From Oscillospiraceae bacterium (GTDB lineage Bacteria; Bacillota; Clostridia; Oscillospirales; Ruminococcaceae): 64,000 nt of DNA. The DNA lies in assembly GCA_021201135.1 (NCBI GenBank), contig JAJQGT010000025.1, forward strand, positions 50,313 through 114,312, given 5' to 3'. The notes beneath the pieces were generated by a model. The model saw only the letters and a program-made list of their open reading frames with translations, did not search any database and was not told where the DNA came from. Below, in pieces: positions 31,253-40,253 of the stretch (the first letter of the stretch is position 1; every line of letters starts with the position of its first letter). The translations under genes were made by a program, and so were the position numbers.

Positions 31253-33607
31253 GTGAAGAAAACTTCCAACCTGAAAAAATTCAAAAGAGGATTCAAGAAG
31301 GCGACCAAGCCGTTCGCAGTTATTCTTAAGACGATAGGAACGGTCATTTTGTGCGTCCTGATGATTGCGATTATAACCGTCATGATTGTCGCATGTGCGG
31401 CGACCGTTTTTGTCGTGAATCTGATGGAAGACACCTCGGAGATAAGCCTCGACGACATCTCTTCGAGCTATACCACTTATATCTATGCCCAATCGGGCGA
31501 TGAATGGGTTGTTTACGACACCCTGTCGAGTCAGGGCGAAAAGCGTATCTGGGCTGACCTCGAGGAGATTCCCCAGTACTTAAGAGACGCGTTCGTCTAT
31601 TCCGAGGACGAGAGATTCTACAGCCACGACGGTGTCGACTTCTATGGAACCGCAACGGCGGTGCTCGAAATATTCTTGAAAGACAGCGTAAGAGGCGGCT
31701 CGTCCATCACTCAGCAGACGGTCAAGCAGATAACCGGTGACGACGAAGCCGACGGCATCGAGGGCATCCAGAGAAAGCTCCGCGAAATCTATCGTGCGAT
31801 TCAGCTTGAGAAGAATTATTCAAAAGACGATATTCTTGAGGCGTACCTGAACCTTGTGCCCCTTAACAATAATATCTACGGCGTTCAGGCGGCGGCGAAC
31901 TATTACTTCAATAAGGACGTAAGCCAGCTCACGCTTGCCGAGTCGGCATGTATAGCGGCTATCACCAAGAGCCCTTACAATAACGACCCGATAACTCACC
32001 CGGAAAAAAACTACGAAAGACGGAAATACATTCTTGATCAGATGCTCGAAAACGGCGCTATCTCTACCGAAGAGTATGAGGAAGCATTGAATGAAGAGCT
32101 TAACCTTGTCGGAAGTATGGACTATAACTCTTCTTCGTCAGAAGAAGTAGACACATCTTCGCTTTCGGCTTATGACAACTTCGACGACGTTTCGTCCTAC
32201 TATGTCGATGCCGTAATCTATCAGGCAGTCGACTACTTCATGAGCTACTACGGCTATGAGACGTGGGATGAAGCTTATCTCGAACTCTGCTCCGGCGGCT
32301 ACAAGATTTACTGCTGTGTCGACCTCGATGTCCAGATTGAGCTTGAGGAGAAATATCTCGACCTCTATACATTCTCGGAGGACGGCAACGAGGACATCCC
32401 GCAGAGTGCGTTCATCTGCATGAACTACTCGGGACAGGTGCTTGCCGTTGTCGGCGGCATCGGCGAGAAGGAGAGCCCCTTAGGCTTGAACCGTGCCACC
32501 ATGTCGACCCGTCAGCCCGGTTCTTCGATAAAGCCACTTTCGTCCTATTCACTTGCAATCGAGAACGATCTCGTAACCTGGTCGACGCTTCTTCTGGATG
32601 TGCCTTTGCTTATCGAAGATGCGAGCTCGGACAACGGCTACCTCGTCTGGCCCAGAAACTACTCGACGAGCGGCGCCTACACGTCGTCGTGGTCGAAGGA
32701 ATATAACACCGTTGCGAACAACCTCCAACGTTCGCTCAATACAGGTGCGGCTCAGCTTGTTGAGCTCCTGAGCCCGAGCGCATGCTTCGAGTTCATGTAC
32801 TATAAGCTCCACCTGAGTTCACTGGTGCTCTACGAGGACGGACTCACGGACGTCGCGAGGTCTCCTATGTCGGTTGGTGCGCTTACCGACGGCGTAACGC
32901 TTCAGGACATGGTCGCCGCATACCAGATTTTCGGCAACGGCGGAAAGTATTATGAATCGACGTTCATCACCCGAATCCTTGACAGCTCCGGCAACGCTAT
33001 CTATACCTATGCTTATGCCGGCGAGCAGGTCATCGAGGAATCGACGGCTTATGTCATGAACAGAATGCTCGAGAGCGTTGTTTCCTCCTCAAGAGGAACC
33101 GCCCGCAACGCCAAGCTTGACAACGTCGAGCTCATCGCGAAGACCGGTACCACTCAGGACTGGTGCGACCTCTGGTTCATCGGTTGCACTCCCGAATATG
33201 TAACGGGTCTCTGGATTGGTCATGACACTCCGACTGAGATTGACACCGACAACTGCTACGGTTCGGCTGTCATGTGGAAGAACATCTTCGGGGACATCGC
33301 CGACGCAGGCGAGATTACGACATTCGACACATGCTCGTCGGTCGTGACCCGTGAATACTGCACCGAGACGGGGCTTATCGCCGGAAGCAACTGCACAAGC
33401 ACCGCCACCGGTTACTACAAGAAGACCAATATCCCGGCAACCTGCTCGGGTGTTCACGAGGAAACAGAGCTTGACAAGACCCTTTCGGCTCTCTCCTCGA
33501 GCTCCACTGCGTGCATAGTCACCGACGGCATCGATGTCAACGAATACATCGCCCTGACCGGCAACAACTACACTTATGTAACTGAGATACTAAGAGAATT
33601 TTACTAA
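31253..33607 (+). CDS. Class A penicillin-binding protein (PBP1A type)
   Basis: 784 residues. Basic cytoplasmic tail, one membrane helix (about 30-58), then a GT51 glycosyltransferase domain (about 95-270: EDERFYSHDGVDFYGT with the catalytic Glu, RGGSSITQQTVKQ) and a transpeptidase domain with the active Ser in QPGSSIKPLSSYS (about 424), SLNTGA as the SxN motif, and KTGTTQDWCD. A C-terminal low-complexity, cysteine-containing tail follows. It polymerises and crosslinks peptidoglycan on the outer face of the membrane. GTG start with GAGGAG ahead. Confidence 0.93.
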   Translation: MKKTSNLKKFKRGFKKATKPFAVILKTIGTVILCVLMIAIITVMIVACAATVFVVNLMEDTSEISLDDISSSYTTYIYAQSGDEWVVYDTLSSQGEKRIWADLEEIPQYLRDAFVYSEDERFYSHDGVDFYGTATAVLEIFLKDSVRGGSSITQQTVKQITGDDEADGIEGIQRKLREIYRAIQLEKNYSKDDILEAYLNLVPLNNNIYGVQAAANYYFNKDVSQLTLAESACIAAITKSPYNNDPITHPEKNYERRKYILDQMLENGAISTEEYEEALNEELNLVGSMDYNSSSSEEVDTSSLSAYDNFDDVSSYYVDAVIYQAVDYFMSYYGYETWDEAYLELCSGGYKIYCCVDLDVQIELEEKYLDLYTFSEDGNEDIPQSAFICMNYSGQVLAVVGGIGEKESPLGLNRATMSTRQPGSSIKPLSSYSLAIENDLVTWSTLLLDVPLLIEDASSDNGYLVWPRNYSTSGAYTSSWSKEYNTVANNLQRSLNTGAAQLVELLSPSACFEFMYYKLHLSSLVLYEDGLTDVARSPMSVGALTDGVTLQDMVAAYQIFGNGGKYYESTFITRILDSSGNAIYTYAYAGEQVIEESTAYVMNRMLESVVSSSRGTARNAKLDNVELIAKTGTTQDWCDLWFIGCTPEYVTGLWIGHDTPTEIDTDNCYGSAVMWKNIFGDIADAGEITTFDTCSSVVTREYCTETGLIAGSNCTSTATGYYKKTNIPATCSGVHEETELDKTLSALSSSSTACIVTDGIDVNEYIALTGNNYTYVTEILREFY

Positions 33608-33625
33608 AGCATTTGAGGTGTTCTG

Positions 33626-34741
33626 ATGGATGGGATAAGATACTGCTGTCCCTGCCTTTTCGGCGTGGAAAGCGTGTTGTCCTTTGAGATTAAGAGAATA
33701 GGCGGGGAGAATTTAGCCGTTTCCGACGGCAGAATCTCCTTTGACGGCGACATAAATATGTTAGCCCGTGCGAACATAAGGCTGTCGACCGCCGAGCGAG
33801 TGATGATTGAGCTCGGAAGCTTCGAGGCGAAGACCTTTGAACAGCTCTTCCAAGGCGTAAAAGCCCTGCCGTTCGAGAATTTTATCGGGAAGCTTGACCG
33901 CTTCCCCGTCAAGGGAAGCTCGCTTAATTCCCAGCTCCACAGCATCCCCGATTGCCAGTCGATAATAAAAAAAGCGGCAGTCGTCAGGCTGTCGAAAAAA
34001 TACGGCATCGAGCGCTTCGAGGAGACGGGCGCCCTCCACCAGATTCAGTTCAATATCTATAAGGACAGGTGCACGATTTACCTCGACACCTCCGGCATCG
34101 GTCTCCACAAGCGTGGATACAGAAAAGACGCTAATGAGGCTCCGATAAAAGAAACCCTCGCTGCCGCAATCGCCGACTTTGCCCGTGTCAAGACCGGCAG
34201 TCAGGTCGTTGACCCGATGTGCGGAAGCGGAACGCTCCTTATCGAGTCGGCATACAAATCGATGCGGATCGCCCCGGGGCTTATGCGCCATTTCTCCGCC
34301 GAGAACTGGGAAAGCGTACCGAAAAGCATATGGAAGACCGAACGTGACCTCGCCCGTGAGCAGGCAAACATGACCGGTGGCTTTATCGGCACCGGCTCGG
34401 ATATAGACGACCATGCGGTTGACCTTACGCTACAAAACTCAAAGCTTGCGGGAGTAGGGGAATATATCAAGGCGACGAAAGCCGATATAAAGAACTTCAA
34501 GCCCAAGGACGGCACCATCACCGTCTGCAACCCGCCCTATGGCGAACGCCTCCTCGAGCTCAAGGAAGCCGAGGAACTCTATAAAGTGATGGGGCAGGTC
34601 CTCGCCCCGTCGAAGGAGCACCCCTGCTACATCATCTCCCCGCACGAAGAATTCGAACGCCTCTTCGGCAAGAAAGCCGATAAGAGACGGAAGCTTTATA
34701 ATGGGATGATAAGGTGCTGGTTGTATCAGTATTATACCTGA
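33626..34741 (+). CDS. THUMP-domain class I SAM-dependent RNA methyltransferase (RlmL/YpsC type)
   Basis: 371 residues. N-terminal THUMP/ferredoxin-like part (about 1-150) and a Rossmann methyltransferase domain: VDPMCGSGTLLIESA is the SAM-binding motif and CNPPYGERL is the NPPY catalytic motif of N2-guanine methyltransferases. GYRKDANEAPIKETLAAAI lies between the domains, as in RlmL. It probably modifies 23S rRNA. Gene lies 18 bases after the PBP gene; a bidirectional terminator follows. Confidence 0.9.
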   Translation: MDGIRYCCPCLFGVESVLSFEIKRIGGENLAVSDGRISFDGDINMLARANIRLSTAERVMIELGSFEAKTFEQLFQGVKALPFENFIGKLDRFPVKGSSLNSQLHSIPDCQSIIKKAAVVRLSKKYGIERFEETGALHQIQFNIYKDRCTIYLDTSGIGLHKRGYRKDANEAPIKETLAAAIADFARVKTGSQVVDPMCGSGTLLIESAYKSMRIAPGLMRHFSAENWESVPKSIWKTERDLAREQANMTGGFIGTGSDIDDHAVDLTLQNSKLAGVGEYIKATKADIKNFKPKDGTITVCNPPYGERLLELKEAEELYKVMGQVLAPSKEHPCYIISPHEEFERLFGKKADKRRKLYNGMIRCWLYQYYT

Positions 34742-34747
34742 TAATAA

Positions 34748-34779
34748 ATAAGAGCGACCCAATCGGTCGCTCTTATATT
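34748..34779. terminator. Bidirectional terminator between methyltransferase and glmS
   Basis: Perfect 12-base stem ATAAGAGCGACC / GGTCGCTCTTAT with a CAATC-type loop between convergent genes, followed by ATTTTA on the plus strand. Confidence 0.85.
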
Positions 34780-36618
34780 TTACTCAACCGTCACGCTTTT
34801 CGCCAGATTCCTCGGCTTATCCACATCCAATCCCTTCGCCAGCGAGACATAATAGCTCATCAGCTGCAGCGGGATTACGGCGAGAGACGCCGCGAAGTGG
34901 GAATCCGTCTCGGGAATATAGACGGTGAAGTCGGCGATGTCCTCGGTGTTATAGTTGCCGTCGGTCGTCACCGCCATGAGGTATGCCCCACGGCTCTGGC
35001 ACTCGACCATGTTGCTGACCGTCTTTTCATAGAGCTCGCTCTGCGTGAGGCATCCGACAACGAGGGTTCCGTCCTCGATGAGGCTGATTGCGCCGTGCTT
35101 GAGCTCACCGGCAGCGTAGGACTCGGAATGGATATACGAAATCTCCTTCATCTTGAGGCTTCCCTCGAGGCTGATGGCATAGTCGATGCCACGCCCGATG
35201 AAGAATATGTCGGTCGAGGATGCCTGTTTTGCGGCGAACCACTGTAGCCGCTCTTTATCCTCAAGTATCTTCCCAATCTTTTCGGGAAGCGTCAGGAGCT
35301 CGGCAATCAGGTCTTCATACTTCGCCTCGTCAATTCTGCCCAAGACATATGCCAGTTGCACAGCGAAGGTGTAGCCTGCGACGAGCTGTGCCGAATATGC
35401 CTTCGTTGTCGCGACGGCGATTTCGGGACCGGCAAGGGTATAGAAGACGTTGTCAGCCTCTCTTGCAATCGAGCTTCCGACGACGTTTACTATCGCAAGA
35501 GTGCGAAGCCCACGGCTCTTTGCTTCACGGAGTGCCGCCAAGCTGTCCGCCGTTTCGCCCGACTGGCTGATGATGATGCAGAGCCCGTTCTTGTCGAGCA
35601 CGGGGTTGCGGTATCTGAATTCCGAAGCAAGCTCGACCCGCACGGGAATCCCAGCTAAATCTTCTATCACATACTGTATGACTGCGCCGACATGGTAAGC
35701 CGAGCCGCATGCCACTATGTAAATCTGACTGATCGACTTAAGCTCCTCGTCCGAAATGCCGACCGGGCTTAAGTCTATTTTTCCGTCGTGAATGACCGAG
35801 GAAAGCGTGTTCCTGACGGCTTCCGGCTGTTCGTGGATTTCCTTAATCATGAAGTGCTCGTAACCGGCTTTTTCGGCGGTTGCGGCATCCCACTTTATCT
35901 CGCTCGGCTCTTTCTCAATCCTCTCGCCGTCGATGTTGAAGAATTCAACGTTTCCGCCCGAGAGGTGCGCAATCTCGTAGTTGCCGATATAGTAAACGCT
36001 TCGGGTGTACTTGAGAATAGCCGGGACGTCCGACGCAAGATAGGATTCGTCGCCACCCACGCCGACGATAATCGGGCTGTCCTTTCTGGCGGCGAAAATC
36101 TCGTCGGGGAAGTCCTTGAACATCACCGCAAAGGCATATGAGCCGGAAATTCTCGTCATGGCACGGGTCAGGGCATCAATCGGCGTGCCCGAGCCCTTCT
36201 TGTAATAGTAATCTATCAGCTTGATGGCGACTTCCGTATCCGTCGATGAATAGAAGCTGTAGCCGTTTTTCTCCAAGAGCTCCTTGAGCTCTTTATAGTT
36301 CTCGATGATTCCGTTGTGGATTCCGACAACGTTGCCGTCGTCTGAGCGGTGGGGATGAGCGTTTATCTCGGAGGGTGCACCGTGGGTTGCCCATCTTGTG
36401 TGTCCGACGCCGCATGTGCCCGAAAGAGCCTTGCCGCCGTCGGTCTTTTCAGCCAGAACCGCCAGCCTGCCCTTCGCTTTGACGACCTTAATCTCGCCGT
36501 CACCGTCACGGACGGCGATTCCTGCGGAGTCGTAGCCACGATACTCGAGCCTTGAAAGCCCATCCAACAGTATCGGCGCCGCCTGATTCTTCCCCGAATA
36601 TCCGACTATTCCACACAT
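34780..36618 (-). CDS. glmS: Glutamine-fructose-6-phosphate aminotransferase GlmS
   Basis: 612 residues. The N-terminal glutaminase domain starts MCGIVGYSG with the nucleophile Cys2, then LEYRGYDSAG and HTRWATHG. The C-terminal part has two SIS isomerase domains (ACGSAYHVG, SQSGETADS, and FFIGRGIDYAISLEG SLKMKEI) and ends in DKPRNLAKSVTVE. It makes glucosamine 6-phosphate for the cell wall. It lies 3 bases after glmM on the same strand, an efficient two-gene unit. No glmS ribozyme can sit between the genes, so that control is absent here. Confidence 0.96.
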   Translation of the reverse strand: MCGIVGYSGKNQAAPILLDGLSRLEYRGYDSAGIAVRDGDGEIKVVKAKGRLAVLAEKTDGGKALSGTCGVGHTRWATHGAPSEINAHPHRSDDGNVVGIHNGIIENYKELKELLEKNGYSFYSSTDTEVAIKLIDYYYKKGSGTPIDALTRAMTRISGSYAFAVMFKDFPDEIFAARKDSPIIVGVGGDESYLASDVPAILKYTRSVYYIGNYEIAHLSGGNVEFFNIDGERIEKEPSEIKWDAATAEKAGYEHFMIKEIHEQPEAVRNTLSSVIHDGKIDLSPVGISDEELKSISQIYIVACGSAYHVGAVIQYVIEDLAGIPVRVELASEFRYRNPVLDKNGLCIIISQSGETADSLAALREAKSRGLRTLAIVNVVGSSIAREADNVFYTLAGPEIAVATTKAYSAQLVAGYTFAVQLAYVLGRIDEAKYEDLIAELLTLPEKIGKILEDKERLQWFAAKQASSTDIFFIGRGIDYAISLEGSLKMKEISYIHSESYAAGELKHGAISLIEDGTLVVGCLTQSELYEKTVSNMVECQSRGAYLMAVTTDGNYNTEDIADFTVYIPETDSHFAASLAVIPLQLMSYYVSLAKGLDVDKPRNLAKSVTVE

Positions 36619-36621
36619 AAT

Positions 36622-37998
36622 TTAGCCTCCTTCGTTGATAACCTCAACTATGCTGTCAGTATACTTTTTACAAAGCTCCTCCGTCTCCGCCTCCGCCATT
36701 ACCCTGACCAAGGGCTCAGTGCCGGATGCTCTGACTAAGATTCTTCCCGAATCGCCAAGTGCTTCGGAAGCTTTTTCAATGGCTTCTTTTACTTTGGGAT
36801 TATTCAGAGTCGCCTCTTTATCGCTTACCTTCACGTTCACCAAGACCTGCGGGTAAATCTGCAAGCCCTCGCAGAGCTGAGAAAGCGTCTTCTTCTCGGA
36901 AAACATGACCTCCATGAGCTTCAAGCTCGTGAGGATTCCGTCGCCGGTGCCGGCGTATTTCGAGAAGATGATGTGTCCCGGCTGCTCGCCGCCGAGCCTG
37001 CAACCGTTTTGGCTCATGTATTCATACACATACTTGTCGCCGACTGCGGTTTTCGCGTAATCAATCCCTTCGCGGTCGAACGCCTTGTATAGCCCGATGT
37101 TAGACATAACCGTCGTGACGACGGTGTTGTTCGAGAGCTCGCCCCTTGAGCGCATGTATTTGCCGCAGATATAGAGGATGTGGTCGCCGGTGACGACCTC
37201 GCCCTTTTCGTCGACGGCTATGCACCTGTCAGCGTCGCCGTCATAGGCAAAGCCGACGTCGAGGTGATTCTCGAGGACATGCTTTTGCAATGCCTCGATA
37301 TGGGTTGAACCCGCATTGTCGTTTATGTTGAAGCCGTTCGGCTCGGTGTTGATGGCGTAGGTCTTGGCACCCAAGGCGTCAAAAACAGCCTTGGCGATGT
37401 GCCAGCTCGCACCGTTGGCGCAGTCGAGCCCGACCTTGACCCCACGGAACGAGAACATCCCGAGTGAAATGAGATATCCTATGTAGCGGTTCCTGCCCTC
37501 GATATAGTCGACGGTTCTGCCGATTTGCTCTTTATGTGCAAACGGAATCTCGGGGAAATCAACGCCGAAAACATTGAGCTTCCCGTCGAGGTAGTCTTCA
37601 ACGAGGCCGATAACCTCCTCGTCCATCTTCTCGCCCCTCGAGCCGATGAGCTTGATGCCGTTGTCGTAATAGGGGTTGTGGCTTGCGGAAATCATGATTC
37701 CGCAGTCGAAATCCTCCCTCCCGACGACATATGCCACCGACGGGGTAGTCGTGACGTGTAAGAGATATGCATCTGCACCCGAAGCAACCAAGCCGCCGAC
37801 GAGCGAATATTCAAACATGTAGCTCGAGCGCCGGGTGTCTTTTCCTATGACTATTTTAGCGGGGGAGTTATCGCCGGCTCTTTTTCTGAGCTCCGAATAA
37901 TACCACCCGAGAAATCTTCCTACTTTGAAAGCGTGCTCCGCCGTAAGCCCGACGTTAGCCTCGCCACGAAACCCATCGGTTCCGAAATATCTTGACAT
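36622..37998 (-). CDS. glmM: Phosphoglucosamine mutase GlmM
   Basis: 458 residues. N-terminal FGTDGFRGEAN, catalytic phosphoserine loop GIMISASHNPYYDNGIKL (Ser about 106), metal site YDGDADRC, sugar-binding GGEQPGHIIF and the C-terminal phosphate loop VRASGTEPLVRVM. It turns glucosamine 6-phosphate into glucosamine 1-phosphate. The sugar-binding loop has EQPGH where EQSGH is usual. Co-transcribed with glmS, so both steps from fructose 6-phosphate are made together. Confidence 0.94.
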   Translation of the reverse strand: MSRYFGTDGFRGEANVGLTAEHAFKVGRFLGWYYSELRKRAGDNSPAKIVIGKDTRRSSYMFEYSLVGGLVASGADAYLLHVTTTPSVAYVVGREDFDCGIMISASHNPYYDNGIKLIGSRGEKMDEEVIGLVEDYLDGKLNVFGVDFPEIPFAHKEQIGRTVDYIEGRNRYIGYLISLGMFSFRGVKVGLDCANGASWHIAKAVFDALGAKTYAINTEPNGFNINDNAGSTHIEALQKHVLENHLDVGFAYDGDADRCIAVDEKGEVVTGDHILYICGKYMRSRGELSNNTVVTTVMSNIGLYKAFDREGIDYAKTAVGDKYVYEYMSQNGCRLGGEQPGHIIFSKYAGTGDGILTSLKLMEVMFSEKKTLSQLCEGLQIYPQVLVNVKVSDKEATLNNPKVKEAIEKASEALGDSGRILVRASGTEPLVRVMAEAETEELCKKYTDSIVEVINEGG

Positions 37999-38033
37999 AC
38001 CAAGTCCCCTTATTAAAGAAATGCTATTATAAT

Positions 38034-38062
38034 ATATTACTCTAAGACGGCGAAATTGTCAA
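38034..38062 (-). promoter_or_regulatory. Sigma-A-type promoter for glmM-glmS
   Basis: Minus-strand TTGACA (38062-38057) and TAATAT (38039-38034), spacer 17, about 36 bases ahead of glmM. Confidence 0.65.
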
Positions 38063-38104
38063 GTTACGTCTTGGTAACAAGTTGCCTTTCCCACTTGGAC
38101 ATTA

Positions 38105-38173
38105 TGTACAAAATCGGCCTTCATATATTGTGCACAATGACAAGTTGAAATCGGTGTGAAAAAGGTGTATAAT
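38105..38173 (+). promoter_or_regulatory. Promoter and upstream elements, lipoprotein paralog 2
   Basis: TTGAAA (38145-38150) and TATAAT (38168-38173), spacer 17. A perfect palindrome ATTGTGCACAAT lies at 38127-38138, just before the -35. TGTACAAAATC begins at 38105, 63 bases before the -10; a matching TGCACAAAATC lies at the same distance upstream of paralog 3. The GTGAAAAAGGTGTATAAT spacer is also shared. Confidence 0.65.
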
Positions 38174-38223
38174 TAAAGAACACGAAAATATACTTGGAAC
38201 ACAGGTATTCAGGAGGTAATGTA

Positions 38224-39681
38224 ATGAAAAGAATCATCGCAATGCTTATGGCAGGGCTAATGATTATCGCTTTGGTTGGATGCGGTAGCTCATCCCGTGA
38301 AGTTGTTCAGCTTACATTTGCTACTCAGGACGCTGAGGCTATCCTCAATGCGGCGGGCGTATATCTTCCCGACGTAGAGGAAACAGCGGCGGCAGGCTCC
38401 ACAGTCAGATGGTTCGCTTGGTATGACGGCATGCAGAACTATTCGGAAGATGAAATCATCAATTCCGGCTATTGGACCTTCCAGGAGAAGTATGGCTGCG
38501 CAATCAAGTGGGATGAATGCACTTGGGAAACAAGATATGACGAGCTTGCAACTCTTATCTTGGCTTCCAACTCTCCCGACTTCTACCCCGGAGATAACGA
38601 AATCTTCCCGACAAGATGTATCAAGGGCATGTTCGTCCCCGTTGACGACTACATGGACTATGACGACCCGCTTTGGGCAGACGAGAAGGACTATGCTTAT
38701 AACTACTTCTCAATCAAGAACAGACCCTACATAATCATCTTTGATAACACCTTCGGCAACGTTGTTGCTTATAACCGCAGAGTTATGGAAGAGTGGGGCT
38801 ATGACGACCCCGCCGAGCTCTACTACAACGACGAGTGGACATGGGACGTATTCTACGAGATATGCGTTGACTTCTCCGACCCTGACGAGGACAGATATGC
38901 TCTCGACGGTTGGGGTTATAACCACGGTATCATGCACTCGAGTGGCGAGACGATAATTGTCTACAACACCGAGACACAGCAGTATGAAATCAACGTTGAT
39001 TCTGCGCCTATCGAGCGTGCGGCACAGCTTCTCTATGACCTCAACAAGAACGACTGCATCTATCCGAGATGGAATAACGGCTGGAGCCTCCGTAACAGCA
39101 CCGAGGGCGGCGGCATGAAGGAAGGACTCTTGCTCTTCTACATTCGCGGTTCATGGGTATTCACCGGAACCGTTGCCGAAATCAGCGCTGTATTCGGCGA
39201 TGTCACTGACGGCGAGCTCATGTTCGTTCCTCTCCCCAGAGATGACGACGGCGACGGATACTACTACACCGAGTCTGCCGCTTCCGGCTATTGCATCGTT
39301 CAGGGCGCTTCGAACCCCGAAGGCGTTGTGCTTCTGGCGGCTTGCATGAGATTCAAGGTTCTCGACCCGACGGTTATCTCTATCGACCGTATCCAGCTCG
39401 AGGAAACCTACCTCTGGACTCAGGAAATGCTCGACATGTATGACGAGTGCTACAGACTTGCATCGTCCGCAGAAAACCTCATCGTCGTTTACGATTCCGG
39501 CTTGGGCGACAAGCTTCAGGCTGTAGCCGAGAAGTACGAGTCAATCGCAGACTCCTCCGATGCCTCCACATGGGCACAGATCAAGGAAGCTTATAACGAA
39601 CAGCTTGAGTACTACGTCGCCGAGCTGAATGCCCAGATTGATTCCTACGACCCGTATCAGATGAATGACTACGAAGGATAG
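38224..39681 (+). CDS. Substrate-binding lipoprotein, paralog 2 of 3
   Basis: 485 residues. Signal peptide MKRIIAMLMAGLMIIALVGC with a clear lipobox. The mature protein aligns along its whole length with the product of 40254 (for example VQLTFATQDAEAILNAAGVY, FQEKYGC, NPEGVVLLAACMRFKVLDPT). It resembles family 1 extracellular solute-binding proteins. No transporter genes are near. AGGAGGT precedes the ATG at 38224, which is preferred to the ATG at 38194. A terminator hairpin follows. Confidence 0.82.
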   Translation: MKRIIAMLMAGLMIIALVGCGSSSREVVQLTFATQDAEAILNAAGVYLPDVEETAAAGSTVRWFAWYDGMQNYSEDEIINSGYWTFQEKYGCAIKWDECTWETRYDELATLILASNSPDFYPGDNEIFPTRCIKGMFVPVDDYMDYDDPLWADEKDYAYNYFSIKNRPYIIIFDNTFGNVVAYNRRVMEEWGYDDPAELYYNDEWTWDVFYEICVDFSDPDEDRYALDGWGYNHGIMHSSGETIIVYNTETQQYEINVDSAPIERAAQLLYDLNKNDCIYPRWNNGWSLRNSTEGGGMKEGLLLFYIRGSWVFTGTVAEISAVFGDVTDGELMFVPLPRDDDGDGYYYTESAASGYCIVQGASNPEGVVLLAACMRFKVLDPTVISIDRIQLEETYLWTQEMLDMYDECYRLASSAENLIVVYDSGLGDKLQAVAEKYESIADSSDASTWAQIKEAYNEQLEYYVAELNAQIDSYDPYQMNDYEG

Positions 39682-39734
39682 TAGCCTATCCCGGATAGTA
39701 ATCCCGATATTCCCGCAAAAACCGCTTAGTATTA

Positions 39735-39764
39735 GAAAAGCCACCCGAAAGGGTGGCTTTTTGT
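39735..39764 (+). terminator. Rho-independent terminator after paralog 2
   Basis: AAAAGCCACCC / GGGTGGCTTTT stem with a GAAA tetraloop, followed by a T-run. Confidence 0.9.
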
Positions 39765-39792
39765 TGACAGTTGTCAATTTATATGCTATAAT
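39764..39792 (+). promoter_or_regulatory. Type I toxin mRNA promoter
   Basis: TTGACA (39764-39769) and TATAAT (39787-39792), spacer 17; both hexamers are perfect consensus. Confidence 0.8.
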
Positions 39793-39843
39793 GCCGACAG
39801 TGAGAGGCTGGCTACTCTTTCCTCGTGAGAGGAGGTGACGCTG

Positions 39844-39936
39844 ATGGAGATTATTTCTATAATCTTGGAGGTCTTGGTTTTGCTCTTGACTGCCTTTACT
39901 GTTGGTTACACCGTGGGTTCTAACCAGAAGAAATAA
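39844..39936 (+). CDS. Small hydrophobic type I toxin (holin-like toxin)
   Basis: 30-residue peptide starting MEIISIILEVLVLLLTAFTV and ending GYTVGSNQKK: one membrane helix with a short basic tail, typical of type I toxins such as the putative holin-like toxin family. GAGGAGGTGA precedes the ATG. It has its own consensus promoter upstream and a convergent consensus promoter about 135 bases beyond its stop, which would give an antisense RNA over its 3' part. Two decayed relatives lie at 8012-8121 and 9375-9449. Likely kills or arrests by membrane damage when unrepressed. Confidence 0.75.
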   Translation: MEIISIILEVLVLLLTAFTVGYTVGSNQKK

Positions 39937-40060
39937 CCGCGTCTGATTGATTCAGCGCGGCATTCTAACTAATGGTCTTTGATTATTGGAAAGAGTGACC
40001 GTCGCCTGAACTGCAATTCAGGCTAAGTTAGGGACTTTGTCCGTAACCTATCCTCTCACC
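39935..40060 (-). ncRNA. Antisense antitoxin RNA of the type I system
   Basis: Predicted transcript from the minus-strand promoter at 40067-40095, running into the toxin 3' end. It contains the hairpin CCTGAA...TTCAGG and probably ends at CCGCG...CGCGG followed by TTATTTCTT, complementary to the toxin end AAGAAATAACCGCG. Start and end are estimates. Confidence 0.6.
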
Positions 40061-40066
40061 TCTTTT

Positions 40067-40095
40067 ATTATACTCCATCGCTGTTGTTTTGTCAA
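40067..40095 (-). promoter_or_regulatory. Antitoxin RNA promoter
   Basis: Minus-strand TTGACA (40095-40090) and TATAAT (40072-40067), spacer 17, both perfect consensus, with no coding gene downstream. Confidence 0.8.
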
Positions 40096-40137
40096 CAGCT
40101 TTTTTATTGCTTATACAACGGTTTCTTCTGCGCAACC

Positions 40138-40206
40138 TGCACAAAATCAATCCCCGTTTTTTGTCTATTATGCTGAATTGAATTTGCTTGTGAAAAGGTG
40201 TATAAT
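40138..40206 (+). promoter_or_regulatory. Promoter and upstream element, lipoprotein paralog 3
   Basis: TTGAAT (40178-40183) and TATAAT (40201-40206), spacer 17. TGCACAAAATC starts at 40138, exactly 63 bases before the -10 as at paralog 2. The palindrome seen at paralog 2 is not present. Confidence 0.65.
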
Positions 40207-40253
40207 AAAAAAAGCAAGCTTTTTTTAGCAAAATTCTTTTTGGAGGTGCTTTA

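Noticed and set aside
36340..36640. glmS ribozyme
   Set aside because: Only 3 bases separate glmM and glmS, leaving no room for the ribozyme.
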